Assembly: GCA_945946745.1 (NCBI GenBank)
Contig: CAMEWZ010000006.1
Location: 1 to 23,019, forward strand
DNA length: 23,019 nt
Reading direction: 5' to 3'
DNA from: an uncultured Clostridia bacterium
GTDB lineage: Bacteria > Bacillota > Clostridia > Oscillospirales > Oscillospiraceae
Shown here: positions 7,231-15,533 of the stretch, one piece after another
Position numbering within the stretch: the stretch's first letter is position 1
Layout of the letters: each line of letters begins with the position of its first letter
Notes under the pieces: model-generated
The model's database searches: none
What the model was told of the DNA's origin: nothing
What the model saw: only the letters and a program-made list of their open reading frames with translations
Made by a program: the position numbers and the translations under genes

Positions 7231-8284
7231 GGCCGCTCCTTTCCCGTTCCTCCCGAAGCATTTGAACCAGCGCTTCATTTTCCTCCCGCCGCCGCACGGC
7301 CACACGGTACCATCCAGTGCCGAGGCCGTGATAATTGGCGCAGCTTCGCACCGCAATGCCCCGCTTTCTCAGTGCCGCGTCCAGCCCTTCCGGGCCGGAA
7401 AACAGCAGATAGTTGGCCTGGGACGGGCAAACCCAAAACCCCAGTTCTTCCAGCTGTTCCTTTAGCCAGGGCCGCTCTATGCCAATCAGACGCCTGGTTT
7501 TTTCCAGGAATTCCCGTTCCCGCAGCGCCGCGATCCCCGCCGCCTGGGCGGGGGTGGATACGTTCCAGGGCTGCACGGCTTTTGCCATGTTTCCCAGCAG
7601 TTCCCCGTCGCTGGTCAGGCAGTAGCCCAGCCGCAGCCCTGCCATGCCGTAGCTTTTGGTAAAGGCCTTGAGCAGAAACAGCTGGGGATTGTCCGCCAGT
7701 TCCCCCTTGAGGCTCTCCTGCCGGTCGGACAGGTCGGCAAAGCACTCGTCCACAAACAGCCGGATTCCCCGCTCCGCGCAATACGAAAGGATTTCCAGCA
7801 GCAGCTGCCTGGGAACCGTTTGACCAGTGGGATTGTTGGGGCTGCACAGAAACACCGCATCCGGCTTTTCCCGATCCAGGAAGGGCAGAAAATCCCTATC
7901 CAGCACAAAATTCCCCTCTTTGGAAAGCGCATACCGGGAAACGGCGCATCCCGCCTGCTCCGAAGCCAGGGAATATTCCGAAAAGGTGGGCGCCAGCTCC
8001 ACTGCCCGCTTTGCCCCAATACTCCGGCAGTAGGCATAGATCAACTCCGCCGCGCCATTGCCGCAGAGAATCCCGTTTTCCGGCACCTGTTCCAATTCCG
8101 AGATTGCCCGAACCAGTTTTCGGCAATAGGGATCCGGGTAGCGGTGGATTTCTTTCAAGCTCTCCTCCACCGCGGCCAGCACCCCGGGAGGCGTTCCCAG
8201 GGGATTGGTATTGGCGGAAAAATCCAGCAGGATTTCTTCCCCGTAAACATCCCCGCCGTGGGGGTTTTTTGTCTGATACAGCAT
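7223..8284 (-). CDS. cobD: Threonine-phosphate decarboxylase (PLP enzyme, aminotransferase fold)
   Basis: Makes (R)-1-amino-2-propanol O-2-phosphate from L-threonine phosphate, the linker that CbiB attaches to cobyric acid. 353 residues, normal for the family. Class I/II aminotransferase fold features: DFSANTNPLG at 21-30, CSPNNPTGQ at 147-155, and the PLP-binding lysine K210 in AFTKSYGMAGLRLGY. Histidinol-phosphate aminotransferases are close relatives, but the position between cbiB and cbiP and the N-terminal NPHGGDVYG favour CobD. The start ATG at 8284 is preceded by AGGTG. There is a 31-bp gap after cbiB, the longest gap from cbiA onward. Confidence 0.92.
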   Translation of the reverse strand: MLYQTKNPHGGDVYGEEILLDFSANTNPLGTPPGVLAAVEESLKEIHRYPDPYCRKLVRAISELEQVPENGILCGNGAAELIYAYCRSIGAKRAVELAPTFSEYSLASEQAGCAVSRYALSKEGNFVLDRDFLPFLDREKPDAVFLCSPNNPTGQTVPRQLLLEILSYCAERGIRLFVDECFADLSDRQESLKGELADNPQLFLLKAFTKSYGMAGLRLGYCLTSDGELLGNMAKAVQPWNVSTPAQAAGIAALREREFLEKTRRLIGIERPWLKEQLEELGFWVCPSQANYLLFSGPEGLDAALRKRGIAVRSCANYHGLGTGWYRVAVRRREENEALVQMLREERERSGHG

Positions 8285-8315
8285 GGCTTTTCACCTGTCC
8301 AAATCATACTTCTGT

Positions 8316-9317
8316 TTATCCGCTTTCGGCGATTCTCCGCAATAGAATCAGCACAGCAGACCCGATAGCGAGCAGCTTCCCTCCGGCGCAGAAAACCAGG
8401 CCCAGAAGGGCAGTCGCGTAGAGCAGCCGGCAGGCCCGGGGAATGTCCTCCGGCTCAATCTCCCGGCGCGGATCCCCAATGTACTGCTTTTGATGCAGCA
8501 CGCCGTGATACCAGGCATCGCCTCCCAGCCGCAGGCCCAGAAGCCCCGCGCACACCGATTCCGTCTGGGCGGAATTGGGGCTGGCATGATTGTACCGATC
8601 CCGGCAAAAAATCTTCCAGCCGTTTTTTCCGTCTAGCCCCAGCAGCGCTCCCGCCAGAAGCATCCCCAGTGCCGACAGCCGGGCCGGGAGGAAATTCAGC
8701 ACATCGTCCATTTTCGCGCTGACCAGGCCGATGTTCCGATAGGGCATATCCACGTACCCCAGCATGGAGTCCATGGTATTCACCGCCTTGTAAAAAAAGC
8801 CCAAGGGCGCGCCGCCGATAGCCAGATACACCAGCGGAGCGATCACCCCGTCAGAGGTGTTCTCCGCTACCGTCTCCACCGCCGCCCGGGCAACGCCCGC
8901 CTGATCCAGCCGGGTCACATCCCGCCCGACGATCATGGATACCGCCCGGCGGGCTTGCTCCAAATCACCGGTTTTTAGGGCCTCGTAAACCTTCATGCTT
9001 TCCTGCTTTAAGGATTTCGTGGCCAGAATCTGACCGCACATCACGCTCTCCACCACCAAGGCCAGCCAGGGGCTTATGTGAAAGCAAAGCCGCAGCAGCG
9101 CCCAGGGAACCACAGTGGAAATCCCTGCCACCAGCACCCAGAGCACGCCCCCCGCGATCCGTTCGCCCCACACCGTTTTGGGAAAAACCTTGCGCAAAAC
9201 CCGCTCCCAAAAGCGAATCAGCTTTCCGATGAACACCACGGGATGGGGAATGCTGTGGGGATCCCCCACCAGCAAATCCAGGCCAAAGCCCAGCACCAGT
9301 GCCGCTAATGACCACAT
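8316..9317 (-). CDS. cbiB: Adenosylcobinamide-phosphate synthase, integral membrane protein
   Basis: Joins adenosylcobyric acid to aminopropanol phosphate at the membrane to form adenosylcobinamide phosphate. 333 residues. Conserved motifs are DPHSIPHPVVFIGKLI near the N-terminus, VETVAENTSDGVIAPL in the middle and RYNHASPNSAQTESV in the second half. Several hydrophobic segments (the first ~12 residues, ~55-75, ~80-95, ~160-180 and the C-terminus) fit a multi-span membrane protein. The start at 9317 is supported by GGAGG 9 nt upstream. It overlaps the end of the cbiJET gene by 13 bp, implying coupled translation. The aerobic-pathway counterpart is named CobD, not to be confused with the decarboxylase next door. 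Confidence 0.95.
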   Translation of the reverse strand: MWSLAALVLGFGLDLLVGDPHSIPHPVVFIGKLIRFWERVLRKVFPKTVWGERIAGGVLWVLVAGISTVVPWALLRLCFHISPWLALVVESVMCGQILATKSLKQESMKVYEALKTGDLEQARRAVSMIVGRDVTRLDQAGVARAAVETVAENTSDGVIAPLVYLAIGGAPLGFFYKAVNTMDSMLGYVDMPYRNIGLVSAKMDDVLNFLPARLSALGMLLAGALLGLDGKNGWKIFCRDRYNHASPNSAQTESVCAGLLGLRLGGDAWYHGVLHQKQYIGDPRREIEPEDIPRACRLLYATALLGLVFCAGGKLLAIGSAVLILLRRIAESG

Positions 9318-11287
9318 TTGTCTATTCCTCCCTGCATGGTGAAAATGTAGATGGGATTCTGCCCGGTCATCAGGCTGTAGGCCCCGGCCTTCCTGGCTTT
9401 TGCCACCGTTAGACTCACCACCTCCGTTTCCGCAAAGGGGAAATCCTTCAGACACCCAGTCAGTTCCGCCACGGATTCCAGGGAAATCGCCGTGGCTACA
9501 ATCCGGACATTGGGATTCTTCTCCAGCAGCAGATCGAGGATGCTCCGGAGATTTCCCCCGGCTCCGCCGATAAAGGCATGGGTGGGAGCAGGCAGGTCAG
9601 CGCAGGCCTCCGGGGCAATTCCCGGCACAATGGTCAGATTCTCCGCCTGGAATTTTTCCCGGTTTTCCGCCAGCAGCGCCAGGGCGTTTTCCTTGCGCTC
9701 GATGGCAAAAACCCGGCCATCCTTTGTCCGCAGGGCCATTTCTACAGCCACGCTGCCGCTGCCCGCACCCACATCCCAGGCCACGGCGTCCGCCGTCAAG
9801 CGCAGCTTGGACAGGCAGACGGAGCGCACCTCACTTTTGGTCATGGGCACGGATTCCGCCCGGGTAAAGGCCTCATCCGGCAGTCCGTGAGTCACCACAG
9901 ACCGGGCCTTGGGATTTTCAATCAGAGCCGCGGAAAGGCTGGAAAACGTTTGCCCTGCCAGAACCTCCGCGCTGCCGGTGGTGAGCTTCTCCGAGGCATA
10001 GCCCAGATTCTCCCCCACATGCACGATAACCCCGCCCAAGCCGCCCGCCGTCAGACTTTGGCAGAGTCTTCCCATGCCGTTCTCGCCCCCCGCCAGGACA
10101 AATACCCTGGGGTTTGCGCGTACATCGGCGCAGAGATTGCGGCTTCTTCCGTGGGCACTGACGCTGACCACATCCTCATAGGAGGTTCCCAGCTTGGCAC
10201 ACAGGTACGCAAGGCTGCTGATCCCCGGTAGAACCGTCACGTCGCAGTCGCCCAGCAAGGGCAGCAGCTTCTTTGCGCCGCTGAAAAAGCCCACGTCTCC
10301 AGACATGGCCACCGCGAAACGGCTGTATTCCCGATGCGTCTGAAGATAGGCCGCGATGGTTTCCGGCGCGATGGCCTCCACCACCGTCTGCGAGGGATAG
10401 GCCACACTTTCCAGCATCCGCTTCGCTCCCAGCACGCACTCCGCCCGGCGGATGGCCGTCTGGGCCGCCTCCGTCATAGACGCCCGGTTTCCGGGGCCGA
10501 TGCCCACGATGGCGACCTGGGGCTTTCCGTTTAGGCCGAACCGCCTGCACAGCAGCTCCACCGTCTGGGACTCATCCAGCCCCTCCCGCTGGGGCGGCCG
10601 TCCGATCACCACCAGCTTTGCCCCCGCCTCCCGGGCGGCGGCGATTTTTTCTTCAAAGCCCCCGGCGGCGCCGGATTCCTTGGTCACCAGATACGCCGCC
10701 CCCACGGTGCGGAGCATGGCGGTGTTCATTTCCTTGGAAAATGGCCCCTGCATGGCAAGGATATGGGACGGCTGCACCCCCGCTTCCTGGCAAAGCCGCA
10801 GAGAATCGGCCATGGGCAGCACCCGGGCAAACACCCGCCCGGAAAAGTCCATCACCCCGGTAAACCGGGCCAGCTCCTTGCTGCCGGTGGTCAGCAGGAT
10901 ATTCCCCTCCACCGTGTTCAGATAGGCCACCGCCGCCGGGATATCCGGAACGAACACCGCGTCCTCCGGCGCGTCCCCGCCCCGGCGCAGCAGGCGAAGG
11001 TATTCCGTGCCGGTTTCGCCGCAGGCAGCGAAAATATTCTCCGTCACCGCGCTGGCATAGGGATGGGTAGCGTCCACCACCAGGTCAAAGTTTTCCTTTT
11101 GAAACAGCGCCGCCATTTCCTCCCGGGTCATCCGTCTGGCAGAAACGGCCACATTGTCACCGGGTTTCAGCAGGGTCTGTCCATAGTCAGTCGCCACACA
11201 GGCCATAACCGCCACCGGCTGGCCAGAAAGGAATTCCACCAGCTCCCTGCCCTCGGTGGTTCCGGCAAACACACACAGCTTATACAT
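9305..11287 (-). CDS. cbiJET: Trifunctional CbiJ-CbiE-CbiT fusion: cobalt-precorrin-6A reductase / precorrin-7 C5- and precorrin-6B C15-methyltransferase
   Basis: 660 residues combining three consecutive or near-consecutive corrin steps. Residues 1-~252 are CbiJ (cobalt-precorrin-6A reductase): VFAGTTEGREL at 6-16, VDATHPYASAV at 71-81, LLTTGSKEL at 131-139. Residues ~257-462 are CbiE (C5 methyltransferase): VAIVGIGPGNRASMT at 258-272, SGDVGFFSGAKKL at 329-341 and LPGISSLAYL at 353-362. Residues ~465-655 are CbiT (C15 methylation and acetate decarboxylation): HGLPDEAFTR at 467-476, PMTKSEVRS at 481-489 and the SAM-binding WDVGAGSGSVAVEMA at 504-518. CbiET fusions (CobL-like) are common; the added N-terminal reductase is less so. 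ATG at 11287 overlaps the cbiH stop by 8 bp, with AGAGG upstream. The frame is open throughout, so this is a true fusion. Confidence 0.93.
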   Translation of the reverse strand: MYKLCVFAGTTEGRELVEFLSGQPVAVMACVATDYGQTLLKPGDNVAVSARRMTREEMAALFQKENFDLVVDATHPYASAVTENIFAACGETGTEYLRLLRRGGDAPEDAVFVPDIPAAVAYLNTVEGNILLTTGSKELARFTGVMDFSGRVFARVLPMADSLRLCQEAGVQPSHILAMQGPFSKEMNTAMLRTVGAAYLVTKESGAAGGFEEKIAAAREAGAKLVVIGRPPQREGLDESQTVELLCRRFGLNGKPQVAIVGIGPGNRASMTEAAQTAIRRAECVLGAKRMLESVAYPSQTVVEAIAPETIAAYLQTHREYSRFAVAMSGDVGFFSGAKKLLPLLGDCDVTVLPGISSLAYLCAKLGTSYEDVVSVSAHGRSRNLCADVRANPRVFVLAGGENGMGRLCQSLTAGGLGGVIVHVGENLGYASEKLTTGSAEVLAGQTFSSLSAALIENPKARSVVTHGLPDEAFTRAESVPMTKSEVRSVCLSKLRLTADAVAWDVGAGSGSVAVEMALRTKDGRVFAIERKENALALLAENREKFQAENLTIVPGIAPEACADLPAPTHAFIGGAGGNLRSILDLLLEKNPNVRIVATAISLESVAELTGCLKDFPFAETEVVSLTVAKARKAGAYSLMTGQNPIYIFTMQGGIDKCGH

Positions 11288-12011
11288 CCCGGTATCCTCT
11301 GGGGGTGATCAGATTCCCCCTAATTTCCCGGGTCATGGCATTGCCGATGAATACCGTGCAGAACATGTCCACCGCTTTGTTCTCCAGTTCTGCCAGGGTG
11401 CAGATCTCTCGGCTCTGCCCCTCCCGGCCAATGTTCCGGGCCACGGCGCACAGCCGGTCACCAGGCAGCACCCTTCGCAAAATGCCGCAGGCCCGGCGCA
11501 GATGATCGGGGCGGCCATGGCTGGCAGGATTGTACAGCACGATGGACAGATCCGCCGCTGCTGCCGATTCCAGCCGCGTCTCGATGGTTTCCCAGGGTGT
11601 CAGCCGGTCGCTGAGACTGATTACCGCGAAATCATGGGTTAGCGGTGCGCCCAGCAGGGATGCGCCGCTGCAAGCCGCCGTCAAGCCCGGAACGATTTCC
11701 ACCTCCGGTTCCGGCTTTTCTCCCCGCAGCTCATATACCAGCGCCGCCATGCCGTAGATGCCGCTGTCTCCGGAGCAAACCAGCGCCACCTGTTTTCCCT
11801 GTTCCGCCTCCTCCAGCGCCATCCGGCACCGCTCCGCCTCCCGGGTCATGGGGGTGGTCAAAAACGTTTTTTCCGGATACCACCGCTTGACCAAATCCAC
11901 ATACACATGGTATCCCACAATCAGATCACTCCGCTCCAGGGCCTTTCCGGCGCGGATGGTCATGCTCTCATAATCACCGGGGCCAATGCCCACCACATAC
12001 AGCTTTCCCAA
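11280..12011 (-). CDS. cbiH: Cobalt-factor III / precorrin-3B C17-methyltransferase (ring contraction)
   Basis: SAM-dependent methylation at C17 with ring contraction, giving cobalt-precorrin-4. 243 residues, the normal size of a one-domain CbiH. Motifs: KLYVVGIGPGDYESMT at the N-terminus, SDLIVGYHVYVDLV at ~28-41, VCSGDSGIYGMAALVYE at ~78-94, and NPASHGRPDHLRRA near residue 160. It starts with TTG at 12011: GGGAGG lies 6 nt upstream, and the conserved N-terminus begins directly at this codon. The reading overlaps the end of cbiG by 38 bp, so translation is probably coupled and may be throttled by the weak start. Confidence 0.94.
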   Translation of the reverse strand: MGKLYVVGIGPGDYESMTIRAGKALERSDLIVGYHVYVDLVKRWYPEKTFLTTPMTREAERCRMALEEAEQGKQVALVCSGDSGIYGMAALVYELRGEKPEPEVEIVPGLTAACSGASLLGAPLTHDFAVISLSDRLTPWETIETRLESAAAADLSIVLYNPASHGRPDHLRRACGILRRVLPGDRLCAVARNIGREGQSREICTLAELENKAVDMFCTVFIGNAMTREIRGNLITPRGYRDV

Positions 12012-13023
12012 AACGAACCTCCCAATGCTCCGCCGCCACGGCCACCGTCACGCCGCCGCAGACTGTTTTTTCTACCAGTAATGTTTCCGCCCCCAGCATG
12101 GCTGCCCTCTGGCATACATTGTCCACGCCGGTAACGCCGCGGACAAATTCCGAGGGCGCAAAGTGCCCGGGCACGTTCATCAATTCCTCCGGCGTGTAAA
12201 ATTCCGCCGGTAAGCCCTTTTCCCGGCAGAATTCCAGCAGCCCCGGCTCCTGTGCCTTCAAGTCGATGGAGGCCACGCATTTGACGCTCTTGGGATCCAG
12301 ACCGTTTTCCCGCAGCACTTGATCCACCGCCCGGGAGATCGTTTCCGTCTGAACCCCCTTCCGGCATCCGATGCCCAGCCGCAGCACCTTCGGAATCAGG
12401 AGCAGGGTGTTTTCAAAAGGCTCCGCCGTTCGGCAGGTGATGTAGATTCCCAGTTCTCCGCCGCTGCCGGGAACCACCCCCGGCGGCAGCTGGGTCACAA
12501 CGGGGAAATCGCTGGTCAAGGGGACTTCCCCTTCCAAAATAGCGGCGGCTACCGCTTTCGCGGTTTTCATATCGCTGATGGCATAGCCGCCCTCTGCCGC
12601 CCAGGTATCCACCGAGAACTTCCCATGGATGTCTGTGGCCGTGGTAATCACCGCGGTGGCGCCCAGCTTTTCCGCCAGGCTCCCAGCCAGGGCGTTGGCC
12701 CCGCCAATGTGACCGGAAAGCAGGGGAATCACGAATTGCCCCAGTTCGTCCAGGCAGACCACCGCCGGATCCCGGCGCTTGTCCCGGACAAAGGGCGCGA
12801 TCTCCCGAACGGCAATGCCGCAGGAGGAGACGAAAATCATGGCGTCCGCCCAGGAAAAGCAAGCCCTATAAAAATCCCGGGAGGGCTGAGGAACCGGGTC
12901 AAAGTCCTCCCCTGCCAGCCGCGCCACGGTATAGCAGCGGATTTCCTCCCAGGCAAGGGCCTTTTTCACCCGGCGAGCGGTGTCCAGCCCCTGGCGGCTG
13001 TAGGCAAAAATCGCGACCTTCAC
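11974..13023 (-). CDS. cbiG: Cobalt-precorrin-5A hydrolase
   Basis: Opens the delta-lactone of cobalt-precorrin-5A and releases acetaldehyde, a step specific to the anaerobic pathway. 349 residues. The N-terminal part has KVAIFAYSRQGLDTARRV and MIFVSSCGIAVREIAPF; the central part has VIPLLSGHIGGANALAG and TATDIHGKFSVDTWA; the C-terminal domain (~225-345) has RLGIGCRKGVQTETI and ends with a lone CVAS-type core. It starts with GTG at 13023, which overlaps the cbiF stop (GTGA), with GGAGG 7 nt upstream. The presence of CbiG, CbiD and CbiK together fixes the route as cobalt-early (anaerobic). Confidence 0.94.
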   Translation of the reverse strand: MKVAIFAYSRQGLDTARRVKKALAWEEIRCYTVARLAGEDFDPVPQPSRDFYRACFSWADAMIFVSSCGIAVREIAPFVRDKRRDPAVVCLDELGQFVIPLLSGHIGGANALAGSLAEKLGATAVITTATDIHGKFSVDTWAAEGGYAISDMKTAKAVAAAILEGEVPLTSDFPVVTQLPPGVVPGSGGELGIYITCRTAEPFENTLLLIPKVLRLGIGCRKGVQTETISRAVDQVLRENGLDPKSVKCVASIDLKAQEPGLLEFCREKGLPAEFYTPEELMNVPGHFAPSEFVRGVTGVDNVCQRAAMLGAETLLVEKTVCGGVTVAVAAEHWEVRFGKAVCGGHWPR

Positions 13024-13775
13024 CGGGTCGCCTCCCGGAACTCCGTGGTGAAGCCCGGATGGTACAGCAGCGAACGCTGGTAATCCTCCCCCAGGCAGTT
13101 ACCCACCACGATCAAGGCGGTCTTGGTTAGGCCGTTGTCCCTCACCGTCCGGTGCAGGGTATCCACGGTGCAGCGGAAAATCTTCTCCTCGGGCCAGGTG
13201 GCCTTATAGACCACCGCCACCGGGGTTTCCCCGGGATAGCCGCCAGCCATCAGCTCCTCCTGGAGCCGCTCGGTTAAGGAAGTGCTGAGAAACAGCACCA
13301 TGGTTGCCTGGTGGGCTGCCAGGGAGCGGATGGATTCCCGCTGCGGCACCGGGGTTCGGCCCGCCGCCCGGGTGATGATCACCGTCTGGCTCACATCCGG
13401 CAGCGTGTACTCCGCCTTCAGCGCCGCCGCCGCGCCGCAGAAGGCGCTGACCCCCGGGCAGACATCGTAGGCGATGTCCAACTTCTCCAGGGCGTCAAAC
13501 TGCTCCCGCACCGCGCCGTAGATGCTGGAATCTCCGGTGTGGAGCCGGACGGTGGTTTTTCCCGCCGCCTCTGCCTCCCGGATCACGGCAATTACCTGCT
13601 CCAGCGTCATTTTGGCGCTGTTGTGCATTTCACAGTCCGACTTGCAGGATTCCAGCAGCGCCGGATTCACCAGAGAGCCGGCGTAGATCACCACGTCCGC
13701 TTCCTTCAGCAGCCGGGCGCCCCGCACCGTGATCAGATCCGGCGCGCCGCTCCCCGCGCCTACAAAATGTACCAT
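13020..13775 (-). CDS. cbiF: Cobalt-precorrin-4 C11-methyltransferase
   Basis: SAM-dependent methylation at C11 of cobalt-precorrin-4. 251 residues, the usual size. Motifs are VHFVGAGSGAPDLITVRG at the N-terminus, VIYAGSLVNPALL near residue 30, RLHTGDSSIYGAVREQ near residue 98, and DVCPGVSAFCGAAAALKAEY near 125, all typical of CobM/CbiF and different from CbiL or CbiH. ATG at 13775 has AGGAGG 7 nt upstream. Only 2 bp separate it from cbiD upstream, and its stop overlaps the cbiG GTG start. Confidence 0.95.
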   Translation of the reverse strand: MVHFVGAGSGAPDLITVRGARLLKEADVVIYAGSLVNPALLESCKSDCEMHNSAKMTLEQVIAVIREAEAAGKTTVRLHTGDSSIYGAVREQFDALEKLDIAYDVCPGVSAFCGAAAALKAEYTLPDVSQTVIITRAAGRTPVPQRESIRSLAAHQATMVLFLSTSLTERLQEELMAGGYPGETPVAVVYKATWPEEKIFRCTVDTLHRTVRDNGLTKTALIVVGNCLGEDYQRSLLYHPGFTTEFREATR

Positions 13776-13777
13776 TT

Positions 13778-14905
13778 CTACCCCTCCTTGATAGAATTCA
13801 GCAACGAAATTGCATTTTTCGTCTGTCCCAAAATACCGTATTCCTTGGAAAACACCACCACACCTGTCTCCAGCGACTGACCGCAGCGGTATTGGAGGTG
13901 CTGATGGATGCTCCGGGTCAGACTGCCCAGCGTTTCGTCCCAGCAGCCGCCCTCCCGCAGAATCCGCAGCGCGTCATCACAGGCGACACAGCTTACCATT
14001 TCCCGTATTTTCTCCTTTTCCAGCCCGGCGGCACCGGCGTGGGCCGCCAGGATTTCCATACGGCAGTCCCCGTATTTGGAGTGGGTGTTCATCATTCCGC
14101 CCGCCAGCTTCACCAGCTTGCCGATGTGCCCGATGAGCAGCACTCCCCGAAAATCCAGCTCCTTGCAGATATCCAGAGCATCTCCGATAAAATTGGAGCA
14201 CTGCACCGCCAGGGCCGGGTCGATATGTAAGCTGCTGCGGATAAAGTCGGAACCGTAGTTGCCGGGAGTCAGCAGCACATACGCGCCGCCCTCCCGCCGC
14301 TGCCGCAGCTCCACCCGGATGGTATCCACCAGGGCCTTCTCGCTCATCGGCTCCACAATCCCCGTGGTGCCCAAAATGGAAATCCCGCCCTGAATGCCCA
14401 GCCGGGGATTGAAGGTCTTTATCGCCAATGCCTCCCCCTCCGGGGCGGAGATGGTCACAAAAAGGCCCCCGTGATAATCCGTCAGCGCCATGACCTGGGC
14501 CACGTTGTCCCGGATCATCTGCCGGGGAACGGAATTGATGGCCGCCGCTCCCACCGGCTGATCCAGCCCAGGCCGGGTCACCCGGCCCACGCCCTGCCCA
14601 CCGTCAATGGTGATGCCCGGCGCCGCGTCAAAGCCGACCTGTGCAAAAATCAAGGTGCCGTTGGTCACATCCGGGTCATCCCCGCTGTCCTTGCGGACGG
14701 CGCAGGAAACCCGGTTTTCCTCCATGGTGATCTCCACAATATCCAAATCCAATTCCAGCCCCTTTGGGGTGGAAAGGTGAATCTTCTCTTTTCTGTTTCC
14801 GGTGAGCAGCATCCAGGCTGCCGCCTTGGCCGCCGCTGCGGCGCAGGAGCCGGTGGTATAGCCCAAACGCAGCCGCTTGCCGTCCTTGTGCATGTAGACT
14901 TCCAT
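13778..14905 (-). CDS. cbiD: Cobalt-precorrin-5B C1-methyltransferase
   Basis: Methylates C1 in the anaerobic route. 375 residues, close to the known ~380. Motifs: LRLGYTTGSCAAAAAKAAA near the N-terminus, KDSGDDPDVTNG, DGGQGVGRVTRPGLDQPVG, and GHIGKLVKLAGGMMNTHSK in the C-terminal half. The start at 14905 (MEVYMHKDG) is 4 bp after the cbiC stop and has only a weak ribosome binding site; the ATG at 14893, with GGAAG 5 nt upstream, is an alternative. Either way translation probably depends on ribosomes finishing cbiC. Confidence 0.95.
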   Translation of the reverse strand: MEVYMHKDGKRLRLGYTTGSCAAAAAKAAAWMLLTGNRKEKIHLSTPKGLELDLDIVEITMEENRVSCAVRKDSGDDPDVTNGTLIFAQVGFDAAPGITIDGGQGVGRVTRPGLDQPVGAAAINSVPRQMIRDNVAQVMALTDYHGGLFVTISAPEGEALAIKTFNPRLGIQGGISILGTTGIVEPMSEKALVDTIRVELRQRREGGAYVLLTPGNYGSDFIRSSLHIDPALAVQCSNFIGDALDICKELDFRGVLLIGHIGKLVKLAGGMMNTHSKYGDCRMEILAAHAGAAGLEKEKIREMVSCVACDDALRILREGGCWDETLGSLTRSIHQHLQYRCGQSLETGVVVFSKEYGILGQTKNAISLLNSIKEG

Positions 14906-14909
14906 AGGC

Positions 14910-15533
14910 TTACCGGGTGATCTGATACAGCAAGGCATTACAAATGGCAGCCGCCACATTGCTGCCGCCCTTCCGGCCCCGGGCGACAATGTAGGGCACC
15001 GGGGAGGCGATAATCTGTTCCTTGCTCTCCACAACATTGACAAACCCCACCGGCACCCCGATCACCAGAGCCGGCTGCATCTTCCCCGCCAAAATCTGCT
15101 CATGCAGGGAAATCAACGCAGTAGGGGCGTTGCCGATGGCGAAAATACAGGGCTTTTCCAGCTTGGCCGCCCGCTCCATGGATACCATGGCCCGGGTAAC
15201 GCCCCGCTCCTTGGCCTCCGCCGCCACCTCCGGGTCAGACATAAAGCAGTGGACGTGCCCGCCAAGGCGGCCCAGGATGGTCTTGTTGATACCCGCTTTC
15301 GCCATCTGGGTATCGGTGACGATGTCGCAGCCGTTTTTCAGCGCCTCGATGCCCTTCTCCACCGCGTGATCGGAAAAGGTCAAATTCTCCACATAGGAAA
15401 AATCGGCAGTGGTGTGGATCACCCGCTTGATGACCGGCTCCTGCACCGGATCCAGCACGGTATCCCCCAGCAATTCGGTGATAATGGCGAAGCTTCGTTT
15501 CTCAATCTCCGCAGGTTTGATGGTTTCCAGCAT
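14910..15533 (-). CDS. cbiC: Cobalt-precorrin-8 methylmutase
   Basis: Moves the C11 methyl group to C12, converting cobalt-precorrin-8 to cobyrinic acid. 207 residues, matching the family. The catalytic histidine lies in KRVIHTTADFSYVENLTFS near the N-terminus; other motifs are VTDTQMAKAGINKTIL, AIGNAPTALISLHEQI, GVPVGFVNVVESKEQI and GRKGGSNVAAAICNALL. The start at 15533 (MLETIKPAEIEKRSF) is chosen for AAAGGAG about 10 nt upstream and the family N-terminus. This places it 32 bp inside the end of cbiA. Confidence 0.95.
   Translation of the reverse strand: MLETIKPAEIEKRSFAIITELLGDTVLDPVQEPVIKRVIHTTADFSYVENLTFSDHAVEKGIEALKNGCDIVTDTQMAKAGINKTILGRLGGHVHCFMSDPEVAAEAKERGVTRAMVSMERAAKLEKPCIFAIGNAPTALISLHEQILAGKMQPALVIGVPVGFVNVVESKEQIIASPVPYIVARGRKGGSNVAAAICNALLYQITR

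Noticed and set aside
7191..7356. Upstream in-frame extension of cbiP to 7356
   Set aside because: The extension lies within cobD, lacks a ribosome binding site and does not match the family N-terminus; the ATG at 7230 has AAAGGAG and the conserved P-loop start.
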